NCBI GenBank assembly: GCA_905221605.1
Contig: CAJNDS010002813.1
Coordinates: 1 to 64,000, forward strand
Length of the DNA: 64,000 nt
Source of the DNA: Symbiodinium natans
Lineage: Eukaryota; Sar; Dinophyceae; Suessiales; Symbiodiniaceae
Direction of reading: 5' to 3'
Every line of letters begins with the position of its first letter. Position 1 is the stretch's first letter. Below the pieces are notes generated by a model. It searched no databases, was not told the origin of the DNA, and was given only the letters and a program-made list of their open reading frames with translations. The position numbers were made by a program, and so were the translations under genes. Below, piece after piece: positions 43,164-53,990 of the stretch.

Positions 43164-44288
43164 ATGTCCCATGGCTATGGCACGAAAGATGCAAGCGACA
43201 TCAACTCCGGCAGGGTTGTGAAGCTCGTAGCTCCTGCAGGACGGCAACCATTTGGATTCATCGCACCCGATTCAGGGGGCAAAGACGTGTGGTTTGCCCC
43301 GCACCTGCTTGGAGATGGGAAATCCTGGGATGAGTTCAAGGTACAGGTCGGCCGATATGGCACCATCCCCGCACCGGTGAGTTACGTCTTGGACCCGAAA
43401 GGGCGAGCCAAAGGCGTTTGTGTCCTCAGCCTGGCAGAGGTTGACGGGAACGACGATGGCCGCATCAGTGAAGAGGAGATGGCAAAGTACCTGGAGGCAC
43501 ACCCCGAGATGTTTCAGAAGGTGAAGACGCAGATGGACCGCGAACGGGAGAAAAGGCAGGAGGAACGGGATGCGGAGCACGCAGCTTGGGTGGCAAAGCG
43601 CAAGGCTGAGGATGCAGCCTACCATAAACGGAAGGTGGCCTACCAAGAGCAGGTGAAGGACGACGAAGCAGAGGCCCAAGAACGCCAGGAACTCTACGCG
43701 CGCCTGGCTGCCAAAGAAGATGCCCTCAGGGCGAAGATTGAGGAGACCAAGGCACGCCGTGACAGCCTCAAGGAGCAAGTGAATCAACTTCGTGATGAGG
43801 CTCAGAAGGATTGGGAAAGTGGGGCGAAAGCCGAGTGCAAAGCCAAGCAAGCCAAAGCGAATGAGTTGCAGGAAGAACGCAGCGGGCTCTACAAAGAAGT
43901 CGATGATCTGTATGACCAGTTGAAGAACCTGGATTGGAGCAACAATGAGGAGATCTTCAGGTGGGTTCAGAAGAGGCACGACCGCCCATCAGATTTGTCT
44001 TGGTTCGACCTGCATGGATTGGACTTGAACTTCGCTTGGTGGAAAGCCACGGAACTCCTGAAGGCAGCTCAAACCTTGGGCGTGCCCCGTGTCGAGGTCA
44101 TCACTGGTGCAGGGCACCACAGCGAGGGAGGGGTTTCAAGATTGAAGCAGACCATTTGGACAAACTCAGACTCCTTGCTTCGATCTGCGAAGTCTGGCCA
44201 GATAGATGACTTGCACATAACAGATTTCCAGCAAGTGGTAGACGATGATGGGGACCAGAACCCTGGAACAGTCATGGTCTTATTCTGA
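43164..44288 (+). CDS. Cold-shock-like / EF-hand / coiled-coil / Smr-domain protein, single exon
   Basis: 374 codons from ATG 43164 to TGA 44286-44288, with no intron sign. Residues ~10-60 resemble a cold-shock (nucleic-acid-binding) fold (GRVVKLVAPAG, PFGFIAPDSGGKDVWFAP). Residues ~90-110 form a canonical EF-hand loop, DGNDDGRISEEE, with Asp/Asn/Asp at positions 1, 3 and 5, Gly 6 and Glu 12, so calcium binding is likely. Residues ~120-250 are a long charged coiled coil. Residues ~285-370 form a Smr (small MutS-related) domain: DLHGLDLNFAWWKATELL and VITGAGHHSEGGVSRLKQ. The DLHG and GxG-HS motifs are those of Smr nucleases or RNA-binding proteins. The likely role is calcium-responsive RNA or DNA binding or cleavage; this is inference. 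A spliced-leader-like relic lies just upstream. The 376-bp spacer to the next gene shows nothing else. No targeting signal seen. Confidence 0.75.
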   Translation: MSHGYGTKDASDINSGRVVKLVAPAGRQPFGFIAPDSGGKDVWFAPHLLGDGKSWDEFKVQVGRYGTIPAPVSYVLDPKGRAKGVCVLSLAEVDGNDDGRISEEEMAKYLEAHPEMFQKVKTQMDREREKRQEERDAEHAAWVAKRKAEDAAYHKRKVAYQEQVKDDEAEAQERQELYARLAAKEDALRAKIEETKARRDSLKEQVNQLRDEAQKDWESGAKAECKAKQAKANELQEERSGLYKEVDDLYDQLKNLDWSNNEEIFRWVQKRHDRPSDLSWFDLHGLDLNFAWWKATELLKAAQTLGVPRVEVITGAGHHSEGGVSRLKQTIWTNSDSLLRSAKSGQIDDLHITDFQQVVDDDGDQNPGTVMVLF

Positions 44289-44664
44289 TTCCAGACACCA
44301 AGTGTGTAGATTCTAGATTTTTGGATTCCTGGCGAAGGAAAATGCGTTGTGAACATGTATGATGTGTGTCGCTGCCCGCATGCTCTGCATGTTTCATGAG
44401 GTATCTAGGAAGTCAGAAAAACCTTGGCGTTGGAGCAGACTTCCGGTCCTTGGAACCACGGGCTGCGTTTTCTTCGGTCGTGCAATCATAGGATGGATTC
44501 TTTCCTGTGGACTGCCAGCTTTGTGGCTCATGAATATGAAAGCCGGTATCCGCCCGACAAAGTAAACCAATTGTGGGGTAAAGTTGACAAGTTGACAGCC
44601 ACTGAACCCAGGCCTTCGTGCTGCGCATAGAATTTTAATTGCAAGGGCCGTAGGCCGCGAAAGC

Positions 44665-46805
44665 ATGGCCGTCAACCCGCCGAAGGCAGAGGAAGACCAG
44701 CTTTTGTGGCCAGAGGTCGGCTCCAGCGACTTCCTGCGCTTTGACTTTGGAGGGGTCGCCTATACGGATGAGCTTGCGAAGAACCAAGCCAGGGTGAAGA
44801 ACTTGTCAGCCATCAAATGCATGGTCAAGACTCTCAAGCCGGGCGGCGACACTCAGAAGGCGCCAGACTTGCGAGTGATGTGGATGGAACATGATTTTGC
44901 GTTCTTCGGAGGCTCTTTAGGCTGTGCCGAGGGCGAGAAACTGACACGCGGCTTTGAATATGCCAAGCAGCATGGGCTGCCTGTTGTCGTGAAGTGTGCG
45001 AGTGGTGGCGCCAGGATGCACGAAGGCACGCTGGCTTTGATGCAGATGGCCAAAATCTCTTGTGCTGTGGCCGCTCTTGGCTCGGCCGGTCTGCCATTCA
45101 TCACTTTACTGGTCGATCCCTGCTATGGAGGTGTCAGCGCATCCTATGCGATGCAGTCTGATGTTCGCATCGGAGCAGCCAGGGGCCGCCTTGGTTTTTC
45201 TGGGCCGCAAGTGATCCTCAACACACAGTTTGGCATGCATCAGAATGCATACGATCATGAATGTCCCGACCAGTTTCAGAGCAACGAGTTCGGAAAGCAT
45301 CATGGTGTAGTTGACATCGTTGTGCCCGCAGAAGAGATGGAGTCTGTCGCTTGGCAGGTGCTCTCGGTGTTGGCAGCAAAGCCGAAGCATGCTCCCTCAA
45401 CTTCGTCCATCGCCGTGCCTCGAATTACACAGTTCCCAGCTGGTGACCCAAACTACATGAAAGCACGAAACCTCGACCGCTACGACTCCACGGACATTGT
45501 GAATGAACTCGCGGATCGCTTTATCGACCTCGGCGGTGACGGCAAGGGCCCCAACGGTCTTGACAAGTGCCTGCGCTGCGGCATTGCAACCTTGCGGAGT
45601 GGGCGCAGCGTCGTGGTCATGCGTTGCTGCAAGGGCCACACGCCCACGGAGCGAGAGAAGCACAACCACGCGATGCCGGCGCCTGCCGGGTACAGGACAG
45701 CCTTGAGGTTCTTCGATCTGGCGGAGCGGTTCGGCTTGCCTGTTGTAACACTCGTAGACACGGTCGGCGCTTGGCCATCGTTCGCCGCAGAGACGGCGGG
45801 GCAGAGCGAGGCGATTGCTGCGAATCTCACCAAGATGGGGGGTTTGAAGGTGCCCATTGTGACCGTCATCATCGGTGAGGGTGGCTCTGGGGGTGCCCTG
45901 GCCATTGCCATGGGCAACAAGATTGGCATGCTGTCCCAAGCCTACTACTCCACCATCACGCCAGAAGGTGCAGCTTCCATCTTAGGTAGATACAAGGATG
46001 ATGACCACAAGAAGGTGCAATTTCCGGAGGATTGCATGGCACTGGCATCCAAGCAAAACATCTATGCACCGCAGTTGAAGGAGCTGGGAGTCATTGACGA
46101 GGTGATTTGGGAGAAGGAGGGCGAGGATTGCAAGTCTTTCCCTGCAACCATGGGCAACATCAGTGCATTTGTAGAGGCAAGCTTGCAGGAACTTGGAGGG
46201 ATGGATTCAGACAACCTCGTGGAGCAGCGTTATCAGAAGTTCCGCAGCATGGGGAAGTTCCAAGAGTACAGCCCCGAAGAGCGGGCGGCGCTCACATCAG
46301 TTCCCGCAGATCAGAAAGTCAAGAAGAGGCGAACCATGCCGACACCCCCAAAGATCCTCACCTTGCTAACGGAGACAACCGTGAAAGGAGCAAACTCCTT
46401 CTTCAGAGGCAAGGGTCCCAGCTATTGCCCACGCACTGCTTCCCTCAAGGTGGAGCCGCAGCCTGCAGCGAAACCTGAGCGCAATGCAAAGCAAATCCTG
46501 GATGAGGAAGGGCCGGAGGCCATGGCCAAGTGGGTGCGAGAAACCTCGAAGGAGCGAGTCTTGCTGACGGACACCACTATGCGCGACGCACACCAGTCTC
46601 TGTTCGCCACGCGAATGAGGACTGCCGACATGCTCAAGGCTGCACCCGAGATGAGCAAGCATTTGCACCAGTACTTCTCCTTGGAGTGCTGGGGTGGGGC
46701 TACCTTCGACGTCGCCTACAGGTTCTTGAACGAGGATCCGCGACCCAAGCTTCGATGCCAGTCTGATAGCACTGGTGGGGCTAGATTTGGGTAGGAGGGT
46801 TTTGT

Positions 46806-46850
<45 letters not shown>

Positions 46851-49694
46851 GTGATAGGTCACTCGCATCAGCAGCTCTGGCATCTGAACGTTCGTGTCTT
46901 TCCGTGGAAGCTTCCATACAGTGGTGTCGCTCGTGGTTGTTGTTGGGTGCAAGCCATGCAAGCCCCGGCTCACTCTCTCAATGCATAGAAGTGAGCAGGG
47001 GCGCATGTTGTTTTTGTCATGTTTATTCTTGGGTTGTGGCTGTGAATTTGTCAGTTGCTCGTCTGTCTGCTCCAGGACGCCTTTCGACGCCTCGAGGAGC
47101 TTCGAGCAGCGATCCCCAACATTTGCACTCAGATGCTTCTTCGGGGTGCCAACGGAGTGGGCTACAAGTCTTACCCCGAATCTTAGCTGCCCTTGGGAGT
47201 GGGAGGGGGCATACAAATCCACAGAGTGGTTGGATGTTGAAATACTTCAAAAAAGACAGGCCGCAAGGTTGTGACGTTGCGGACAGAAGCCAGGTTGATC
47301 GACTGACCTCATGGTGCCAGGTTTTTCTTCTTTCTTTTTTCGAAAGCCCTTAAGATCGGCTTAGGACAACGTGGTCGAGGAGTTCGTGCGCCAGGCTGCC
47401 ACTTCTGGCATGGACGTGTTCCGGATCTTCGATTGTTTCAACGACGTTGACCAGATGAAGCTGTCGATCGACGCCGTGCGGAAGATGAAGAAGGTGGCAG
47501 AGGTTGCCATGTGCTTCACCGGAGATTTCTTGAGCCCAAAGGAGAAGATCTACACGCTTGGCTATTACGAGGAGCTCTGCAAGAAGTGTGTTGATGCGGG
47601 CGCACATATGATTGCCATCAAGGACATGGCAGGCTTGCTGAAACCGGCTCATGCCGCGCCACTGATTCAGGTCATCCGCTCAGTGACCGATCTACCCATC
47701 CACTTCCATACGCACAACACCTCCTCCGCGCAGCTTGCCACCTTGCATGCCATGGCAGATGCCGGCTGCGACATCGTGGATGGGTGCTTTGCGGCCATCG
47801 CTGATGGCACATCACAGCCATCGCTGAATGCTTTCCTTGCGACGATGGAAGGAAGACCTCGCGATCCCAAGATTGACCACAGGATGCTTGAAGGTCTGGA
47901 CTCCTATTGGGCAAAAGTGCGTGACATGTACAGCCCCTTCGAGAGTGGCATGAAGGCGATGACCGCTCGCGTTTTCGAGCACCAGGTGGCCACGGGTCGA
48001 AGGGGGGTGTCAGGCGTAGGTATTGAGAGACACCAGCCCTTACACTGTTGCCCGCTTCTACTTGTCTAGCAAAGGGATGCTTTTCCTGGGCTGTTCCTGG
48101 ATTAGGTGGTCCATGTTTTGAGAAAGAGGGTTGGATCACATCCCCTGCCCCAAGCTCTGTTCAGGTGCCCGGTGGCCAGTATTCGAATATGTATGCTCAG
48201 TGCCGCGAGCTCGGAAATGCCGAAAATTGGGACCAGGTCCTCCAAATGTACGCTGATGTCAACAAGTGGTGCGGCGATATAGTGAAGGTTACACCTTCCT
48301 CCAAGTCGGTCGGGGACATCGCGCTTTTTCTGCTGAAGCAGGGCATTCAAGTTTCCGACGCCTAGATACAGCCAAGATGCTTCGAATTTGTTTTTGGTTC
48401 AAGTTCCCTGTTGGATTTGGACATCAGTGCCTTTTGTTTTTGTCGTGTTTATTCAGTGCCTTTTGTTTTTGTCGTGTTTATTCAAGCATCCTAAGCGTTT
48501 GGGAGACAAGGTATCCCGGACTTATTCAACAATTTGTATCTGCTCAAGAATACCTGCAAGTAATGAGTTTTAATTCAAGGACACTGGATTTTTTGTCTGA
48601 AGTTTCAAGGTTGTGAGGTGTTTCTTTGTCAGCTTTGCTTTCGGATCCCCACGCAAGATCGAGAAATCTACTGGTGAAACCAGAGCTTGGGCATCTGCCA
48701 CCGAACCCCTTAACTGCCTTAACTCCTTTGCAGTTTTGTGGATGTTGAGAGCCCAGGACTTCGATAATTTGCCGAAGATGCAGGCGCTTCAGTGGCCGCA
48801 GAGTGCCATTGAGTTAGCCCGAGGCGACCGGGCATCCAGAGAATCATTTTGATGTTTCTTGCGCTGCTCGGAAAGCGGGCCAAATCTACGAAGCTTGAGG
48901 ACATAGTTTCCTGAGGTATGCTAGGCTAGAACGACCCAACGACCCAAGGCGAGATGGGCACGCCACACTTTGGCTTTCCGAAGCGAATGCAGGATGCGAT
49001 CCTGACAGGCCGTCAACTGAAGCCGTTGGAAGGCAGGCCAGGTGACACCTTGGCAGCGGAGGACTTTGCGAAGGTGAGGGCAGACATGAAGACCGAGTTC
49101 GGCGTCGAGCCTAGCAGCGAGGACATGAATGCTTTCTTGATGTACCCAGGCGTGTTCCGGGATTACATGAAGCACCTCGGCAAAGTGGGGCCGCTGGCCA
49201 CGTGCTTGCCAACCCCAGCGTTCTTCTACGGCCTTTCTGTGAATGAGGTGATTGAGTTTGAAGTGCCAGGGCCCAGTGTTGTGGAAGCCGAGTCCCAGGC
49301 CAATGCTGCCCTGCCGAAGACAAAGGTGAGCATCAAGCTTCTTCGTGTGGGCCCGCGAGAGCACGAAAACATGAGAACATGCGAGTGGCTGGTGGATGGA
49401 GTCACCTATGAAGTCTCCATCAAGGACCCTCCTCCTGGGACAACATCGTATTCGGGTCCTATGGCCAACCTATCCAACAACTCCCACGTGGCCTGCCCTC
49501 TTCCTGGCGTCATCGCTGCCATCGCGGTCGAAGAGGGAAGCAAGGTGAAGAAGGACGATGTCCTCTTCACGGTCGTGGCCATGAAGATGGAGGTTATCGT
49601 GCGAGCGCCTGCAGACTGCACCGTCGCTGAGCTCTGTGTTGCCAAAGATGCAGATGTGGTGGACGGCGCCCTGCTGGCCAAGCTGGAGCTGTGA
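44665..49694 (+). CDS. Single-chain transcarboxylase-like protein: AccD-AccA + pyruvate carboxylase CT + biotin carrier, 6 exons
   Basis: ATG 44665. Exons: 44665-~46743, 47076-47177, 47365-47985, 48165-48350, 48757-48823, 48949-49694; phases agree at every resolved junction, giving about 1,265 residues. Residues ~30-270 are AccD-like carboxyltransferase beta ([27 protein letters not shown]) without its N-terminal zinc ribbon. Residues ~320-500 are AccA-like alpha ([16 protein letters not shown]). From ~630 comes the pyruvate-carboxylase/oxaloacetate-decarboxylase carboxyltransferase, with metal ligands in [11 protein letters not shown] and HFHTHN and the carbamyl-lysine region [11 protein letters not shown]. 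The last exon adds the rest of that module and a biotin carrier domain with the biotinylation motif VVAMKMEV (Lys codon 49584-49586). No biotin carboxylase domain is present, so it probably moves CO2 between oxaloacetate and acyl-CoA, like bacterial 12S/5S/1.3S transcarboxylase. No transit peptide is evident. The first donor near 46743 is unresolved; introns 2 and 5 appear to start GA and GC. Confidence 0.85.
46808..46849 (+). repeat. (TG)n microsatellite in the first carboxylase intron
   Basis: About 20 TG dinucleotides in a row inside the intron between the first two exons of the transcarboxylase-like gene. Confidence 0.95.
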
Positions 49695-50398
49695 GGTTCT
49701 CGCGTCCTCTTCTCGCCACACTGTTCTCCTCAATTTAAGTGCTGAGCCACGAAAGCATGCTGTACAGCGGGAGTGCTGCCCTAACACCCTTTATGATTCT
49801 TTTCGTGGGTGTGCCAGGGCTGTGGTTGGTATGACTGCGAGCGTCGGTGCGGCACGTCACTGACAGCCGAAGCGGCACAGAAGTGGCTGCTATCCAGACC
49901 CAAAGGGGCCGGCCAGGCCAACTAACGGCTACTTCCAGCAGAAAAGGGATGAGCCCCAGTTTTCAGCCATTTTCAGCCTTCAGTCTTCGACATCGCTAGA
50001 TGGCAACCGAGCGAAATGTAGCAATGAAGAATGCTGCTGCAAGAGCCGGGTCAACATCTGTACACCCCACCCAACGATCGCCGAACGATCGCCGACTGAG
50101 CTGGTGCTCCCCTGTACCTCCTCCCACATGAGAACTCAGTGTGGTCGGAAGGCGGTTATCGCAGTAGTGCAATGGGAAGCTTCTGTCGACTGCAACATCT
50201 CTTCAGGCTGACACTCCATGCTCCATACCTCATTCAACCCCTACCCAGACTCCCCTAAATCCCCAGACGTGCCTGCCTGGTGCAGTGTGCGAGAGTCGAA
50301 ATCCACACACATACCCACACTCCTCCTTCTGACTTCAAACCCTAAAGCCCCAACGTCCAGCAGCACCAAAACTTAATGACCACAAGACCGACGGCGAA
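49695..50398. other. Intergenic stretch, no gene recognised
   Basis: Between the transcarboxylase stop and the first possible exon of the helicase gene. Only short ORFs. From about 50220 the sequence is C/A-rich. No promoter motif or terminator could be recognised. Confidence 0.4.
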
Positions 50399-50670
50399 GT
50401 GCTGTTTGCCATGGCATCCTGGGCGGAGCACTTGACGGCCGATCTGTCGTCAGCGCTTTGCGTGGATGTCGTCGAAGAGCGGGTGCCCACCCGCGAGCTG
50501 CACATCTGCGTTCGGCCTGCCGAGTCGAAGCGGTCCACGCTGCCAAGGTTGGACGAAGTCGCAGGCGTGGTACTACCCTCCCGAGAAAGCCGGCACGAAG
50601 CAAGAGGGTTTGGGGGACTTTCTACAACCATGCTTGCGCGAATGGTTTCGGGGATGGTTCTGAGTAGCTA
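50399..50670 (+). CDS. Possible upstream exon(s) of the helicase gene
   Basis: Two protein-like readings follow one another in different frames: SWAEHLTADLSSALCVDVVE from about 50411, then SQAWYYPPEKAGTKQEGLGD followed by FLQPCLREWFRGWF to TGA near 50663. A frame change between them suggests a splice or an indel. Position just upstream of the DExH helicase exon makes them candidates for its N-terminus; no domain is recognised. Confidence 0.3.
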
Positions 50671-50741
50671 GATGCTGAAACAGGGGTTGAGTCGAACCAC
50701 TGTGCCTTGAGTGGCCAACAAGTCAAGTAGTAATGTCGCGA

Positions 50742-50772
50742 TTTGTGCGCGTTTGTGTGTGTGTGTGTGTGC
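50742..50772 (+). repeat. (GT)n microsatellite at the helicase acceptor
   Basis: A GT/TG run directly precedes the CAG at 50772-50774 that opens the first recognisable helicase exon, so it lies at the 3' end of an intron. Confidence 0.85.
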
Positions 50773-50774
50773 AG

Positions 50775-53700
50775 GTCCCGAAGAAGGCATCGAGTGGGAC
50801 TGGTTTCAGCGCGCTTCTTTCGCTTGCACCGAGAATTCGGAAAGCGTCCTTGTTGCTGCCCCCACTTCAGCAGGGAAGACGGCGGTCGCCCGCAACGTCA
50901 TCAAGAAATGCATCGCCACTGGAGGCCGCTGTGTTTACACAGCTCCCGTCAAAGCCTTGTCGAATGAGAAGTTCCGGGATTTTGTCGGCGAGTTTGGGGC
51001 GGAGAAGGTCGCGCTACTTACGGGCGATGCCCAAGCGGGCAACATGGAGCGCGCACAAGTAGTTGTGATGACAACCGAAGTGCTAGTCAGCATTCTGCAC
51101 AGCGACCACTTCTCCGACGACTTGCAAGATGCGGGCAGCGATGGGCCCCAGGATCGCCGAGAGCTAATGCGCAAGCTGTCGTATGCCATCTTCGACGAAG
51201 TCCACTACATAGCAGACGACGAGCGTGGCACGACTTGGGAAGAGGCCATCGTGTTGCTGGAGCGTCACATTCCTCTCGTTTGCCTTTCTGCAACGATACC
51301 GAACTTTGTTGACCTGGTGGGTTGGATGGCGCAAACACGGCATGCCCCGTGCCACGCCGTCTTCACCCGGTGGAGGCCAGTGCCCCTGGTGCATGGAGTC
51401 GTTGCGTGCCCGCCCGCCGAGACCATGGAGATCATCTCGGATAGAAAGGGCAAGTTCAGGAAACTTCGCTACCAGGATGCCAGGCTTAAACTTTGCGCAG
51501 CAACTCATGGAGCCGTGCATGTTCGATCATGTTCGGTTGCTGCTGCTCTCGTTCTCGTAGTGTTCTCGTTCTCGCTTCTCGCAAGGATGCTGTGATGCAC
51601 TTGCCGAAGCCTCCCGAGAAGCCACCGCGAGATCTCGACCGTGGCCAGGACCTCGTCTCCATCCTGCACGTCGCTTGCATGCATGCGTGATGTGCTTGAG
51701 CTGTTGCGCTTGTTGCGTAGTTCGAATTGGATCGGTGTGCTGCAGTGCGGTACTGGGAGACTGAGGCTTGCAGGTGCCTCGGCCATGAATGAGCCACGCA
51801 GAAACGTGTGCAGGCATTGTCAGTGTTGGCGCATGAGGGGCAAGACGGGGGCAAGAATAACGGCGCATGAAGGTCCAGCAAGCAGATGCCCCTCATCATC
51901 TTCTCCTTCTCCAGGCGAGAGGCAGCAGAGATGGCCCGGAAATTGGCACCTTCCGTGCGCTTCCGGGCGGAGATGAGGAGGCGGGGGGGCCTGTTGCGGT
52001 ATGCGAATGTGTCTGAGACGTCGAGCACAAGTATGTTACTGTAGGATAAAGGATTCGGGAGGCTTGAGAGGGCCGGCTCCTCGATGGTCAGTAGTTTTAT
52101 TCTTAAGACAACTGGGCCACGCGCGCTTGCAGGAAAGTTTGTCGACAAGTGGCAGAGGTCGTGGAGAAGCAGCTGGCCGAACAAGATCGCAGCTTGCGCT
52201 CGGTTCGAGAGTGCGAATTTCTGCTGAGCAGGATGGTGGGGAGTTCAGCCCTGGAGTATCATCCGAGGGGGGGGGAGGTAATGAATCTCTGAATCACAAC
52301 ATAAGTGCTGCGTGTTGTGTGTTTCCCTCTTTCCCTCCATGCAGGGGCGTGGGCCTTCACCATGGTGGGCTACTACCTGTCTTGCGAGAACTCACAGAGA
52401 AGCTCTTCAAGGAGCGGCGCCCTTCTTTTCGTTTGTTTCAAGGTCCTTCTGTCTTGGGGAAGTCCCCTACGTTGTCCAGGAGGGCTTCGTTCGAGTCCTC
52501 TGCACGACGGAGACCTTCGCCGTGGGAGTGAACATGCCGAGCCGGGCTGTGATCTTCAATTGGCCCCGGGGGAGCGAATTCAAGAAGTTTGATGGAAACG
52601 AGCAGCGCCCAATTCGGGGTGGCGAGTATATGCAGATGGCAGGAAGGGCAGGAAGGCGGGGTCAGGATGCGCAGGGGAACGCATGGAGCATGATGACGCA
52701 GCAAGTGGAAGCTGGCTTCGTGCACAAGCTTGTCGTTGGTAGAGCCGAGCCTGTGGAAAGCAAGTTCACACTGAGTTTTTCCTTAATCCTTCGCTGCCTT
52801 CGTTCTGGGGGAGGCGTTCTAACGTTGCTGCTCATGCAGAGCTTCAAGCAGTTCGAGACTGGAAAGTCGGACGAGCTGATCTTTCAGCAGGAGCTGTCGA
52901 GGAAGCTCGAAGTGCTGGTCCGACAGGGTCTTCTTGAAGACGGCTGGCGGCTGACATTGCTGGGCCGCGCCTGCGCCCACATCCAGGTACCGACGCCTCC
53001 GCTCGTGTGCTTCAGGCCTGGGCTCCGGGAAACTCCGAAACGTTTCATTCCCGCAGTCTTGTGACATTGCGCTCCTTCAGCAAGGCATTTCTTGAGACGG
53101 GTGCAAGGTTCCTGTCTAGTAAGCGCCTTCTCAGCCCAGCTCTCAACACGGGACCCTCGGTTCCCCCAATCTCCCTAGCCGACCCTAGACTCTAGACCCT
53201 ACATGCGACAAACACTCTCTCCCCCGACCCAAAAGCAAGTTAAACACCAAAGCCAGGATCTGGGACATGCCCATGGAACTCCGCAGAGGGAATTCGGCAA
53301 ATCACCTGGTCGCCTTCTTGAGCTGTTTTGTGAACGACCTGGAAGAAGAGGAGGAGGTCCCCAGTTTGGGTTTGAGACTGTTTAGGCGTTTAGGTGTTCG
53401 GGGGGCTTTGAGCAATCGGGACTGGTGACTACGCAATTCGGCAGGTTTTGACCCACCGCGACTTCGACCCCTACTGGGCCTGGTGTGAGGCGACGTCTGC
53501 GCAGGTCTTCGCAGACTTGCGAAAGTGCTGCCCGGCAAAGTGCTTAAAATTAGCCCAGGCTTCCGTAAGCTTCAGGAGAAGGGGGGGGGACATGTTAGAT
53601 TGTCTCTGACATTCCGGTTGCGTGGATGCAGAAGCTGGGAGAGACACTCATGGCTCTCAGGTAAGATTCTCCACTCTCCGCCAAACTTGGAAATTCAACA

Positions 53701-53990
53701 GCTTCGAAAGCGGGCGGGCTTTGTTGAAGCTGTCTTGAAGTGGATGAATGGCGAAAACTTTGAGAGCTGCAGTGAAGCCGCTGGCGGGTCTGAATACGAT
53801 GGGATTCTAACGCGGGTGTTGCGAAGAACGTACCTGTTTCTGAAACAGCTCGAGGAGGCTTCAAACCTCCAGACAGAAGAGGTTGACAGTGACTTCAATG
53901 TGTTTGCCCAGACCTTGAAAGATGCAAGGCACCGTCTCCATCGTGGAGGCTCCGCTCATCGCTCGCTTCCGTTTCTGGAATCGATCTTTC
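50775..53990 (+). CDS. Ski2/Mtr4-type DExH helicase portion of a multi-exon gene
   Basis: Exon 50775-~51475 gives EGIEWDWFQRASF, motif I APTSAGKT, Ia APVKALSNEK, VVMTTEV, motif II DEVH and motif III LSATIPN. The next exon starts at ~51586 (DAVMHLPKPPEKPPRD). Later exons: ~52133-52262 (RQVAEVVEKQLAEQDRSL), ~52345-52410 (GVGLHHGGLLPVLRELTEKL), 52480-52986 (FVRVLCTTETFAVGVNMPSR, motif VI GEYMQMAGRAGRRGQD, SFKQFETGKSDEL), ~53250-53350 (HLVAFLSCFV), and from ~53650 the DSHCT C-terminal domain (GFVEAVLKWMNGENFE, GILTRVLRRTYLFLKQL). This is the layout of Ski2-like RNA helicases that feed the exosome in mRNA decay or rRNA processing. The exon expected to carry the FxFSRxxC box between ~51.66 and 52.13 kb was not found. 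The DSHCT exon runs without a stop into the ParB-like part. Confidence 0.8.

Noticed and set aside
44651-44664. Possible spliced-leader relic (CCGTAGGCC) before the transcarboxylase ATG
   Set aside because: Only CCGTAG plus two bases agree with the leader; too short to separate from chance.
44665-49694. Ordinary pyruvate carboxylase or acetyl-CoA carboxylase
   Set aside because: Either enzyme needs a biotin carboxylase domain, absent here, and neither combines AccD/AccA with the pyruvate-type carboxyltransferase.
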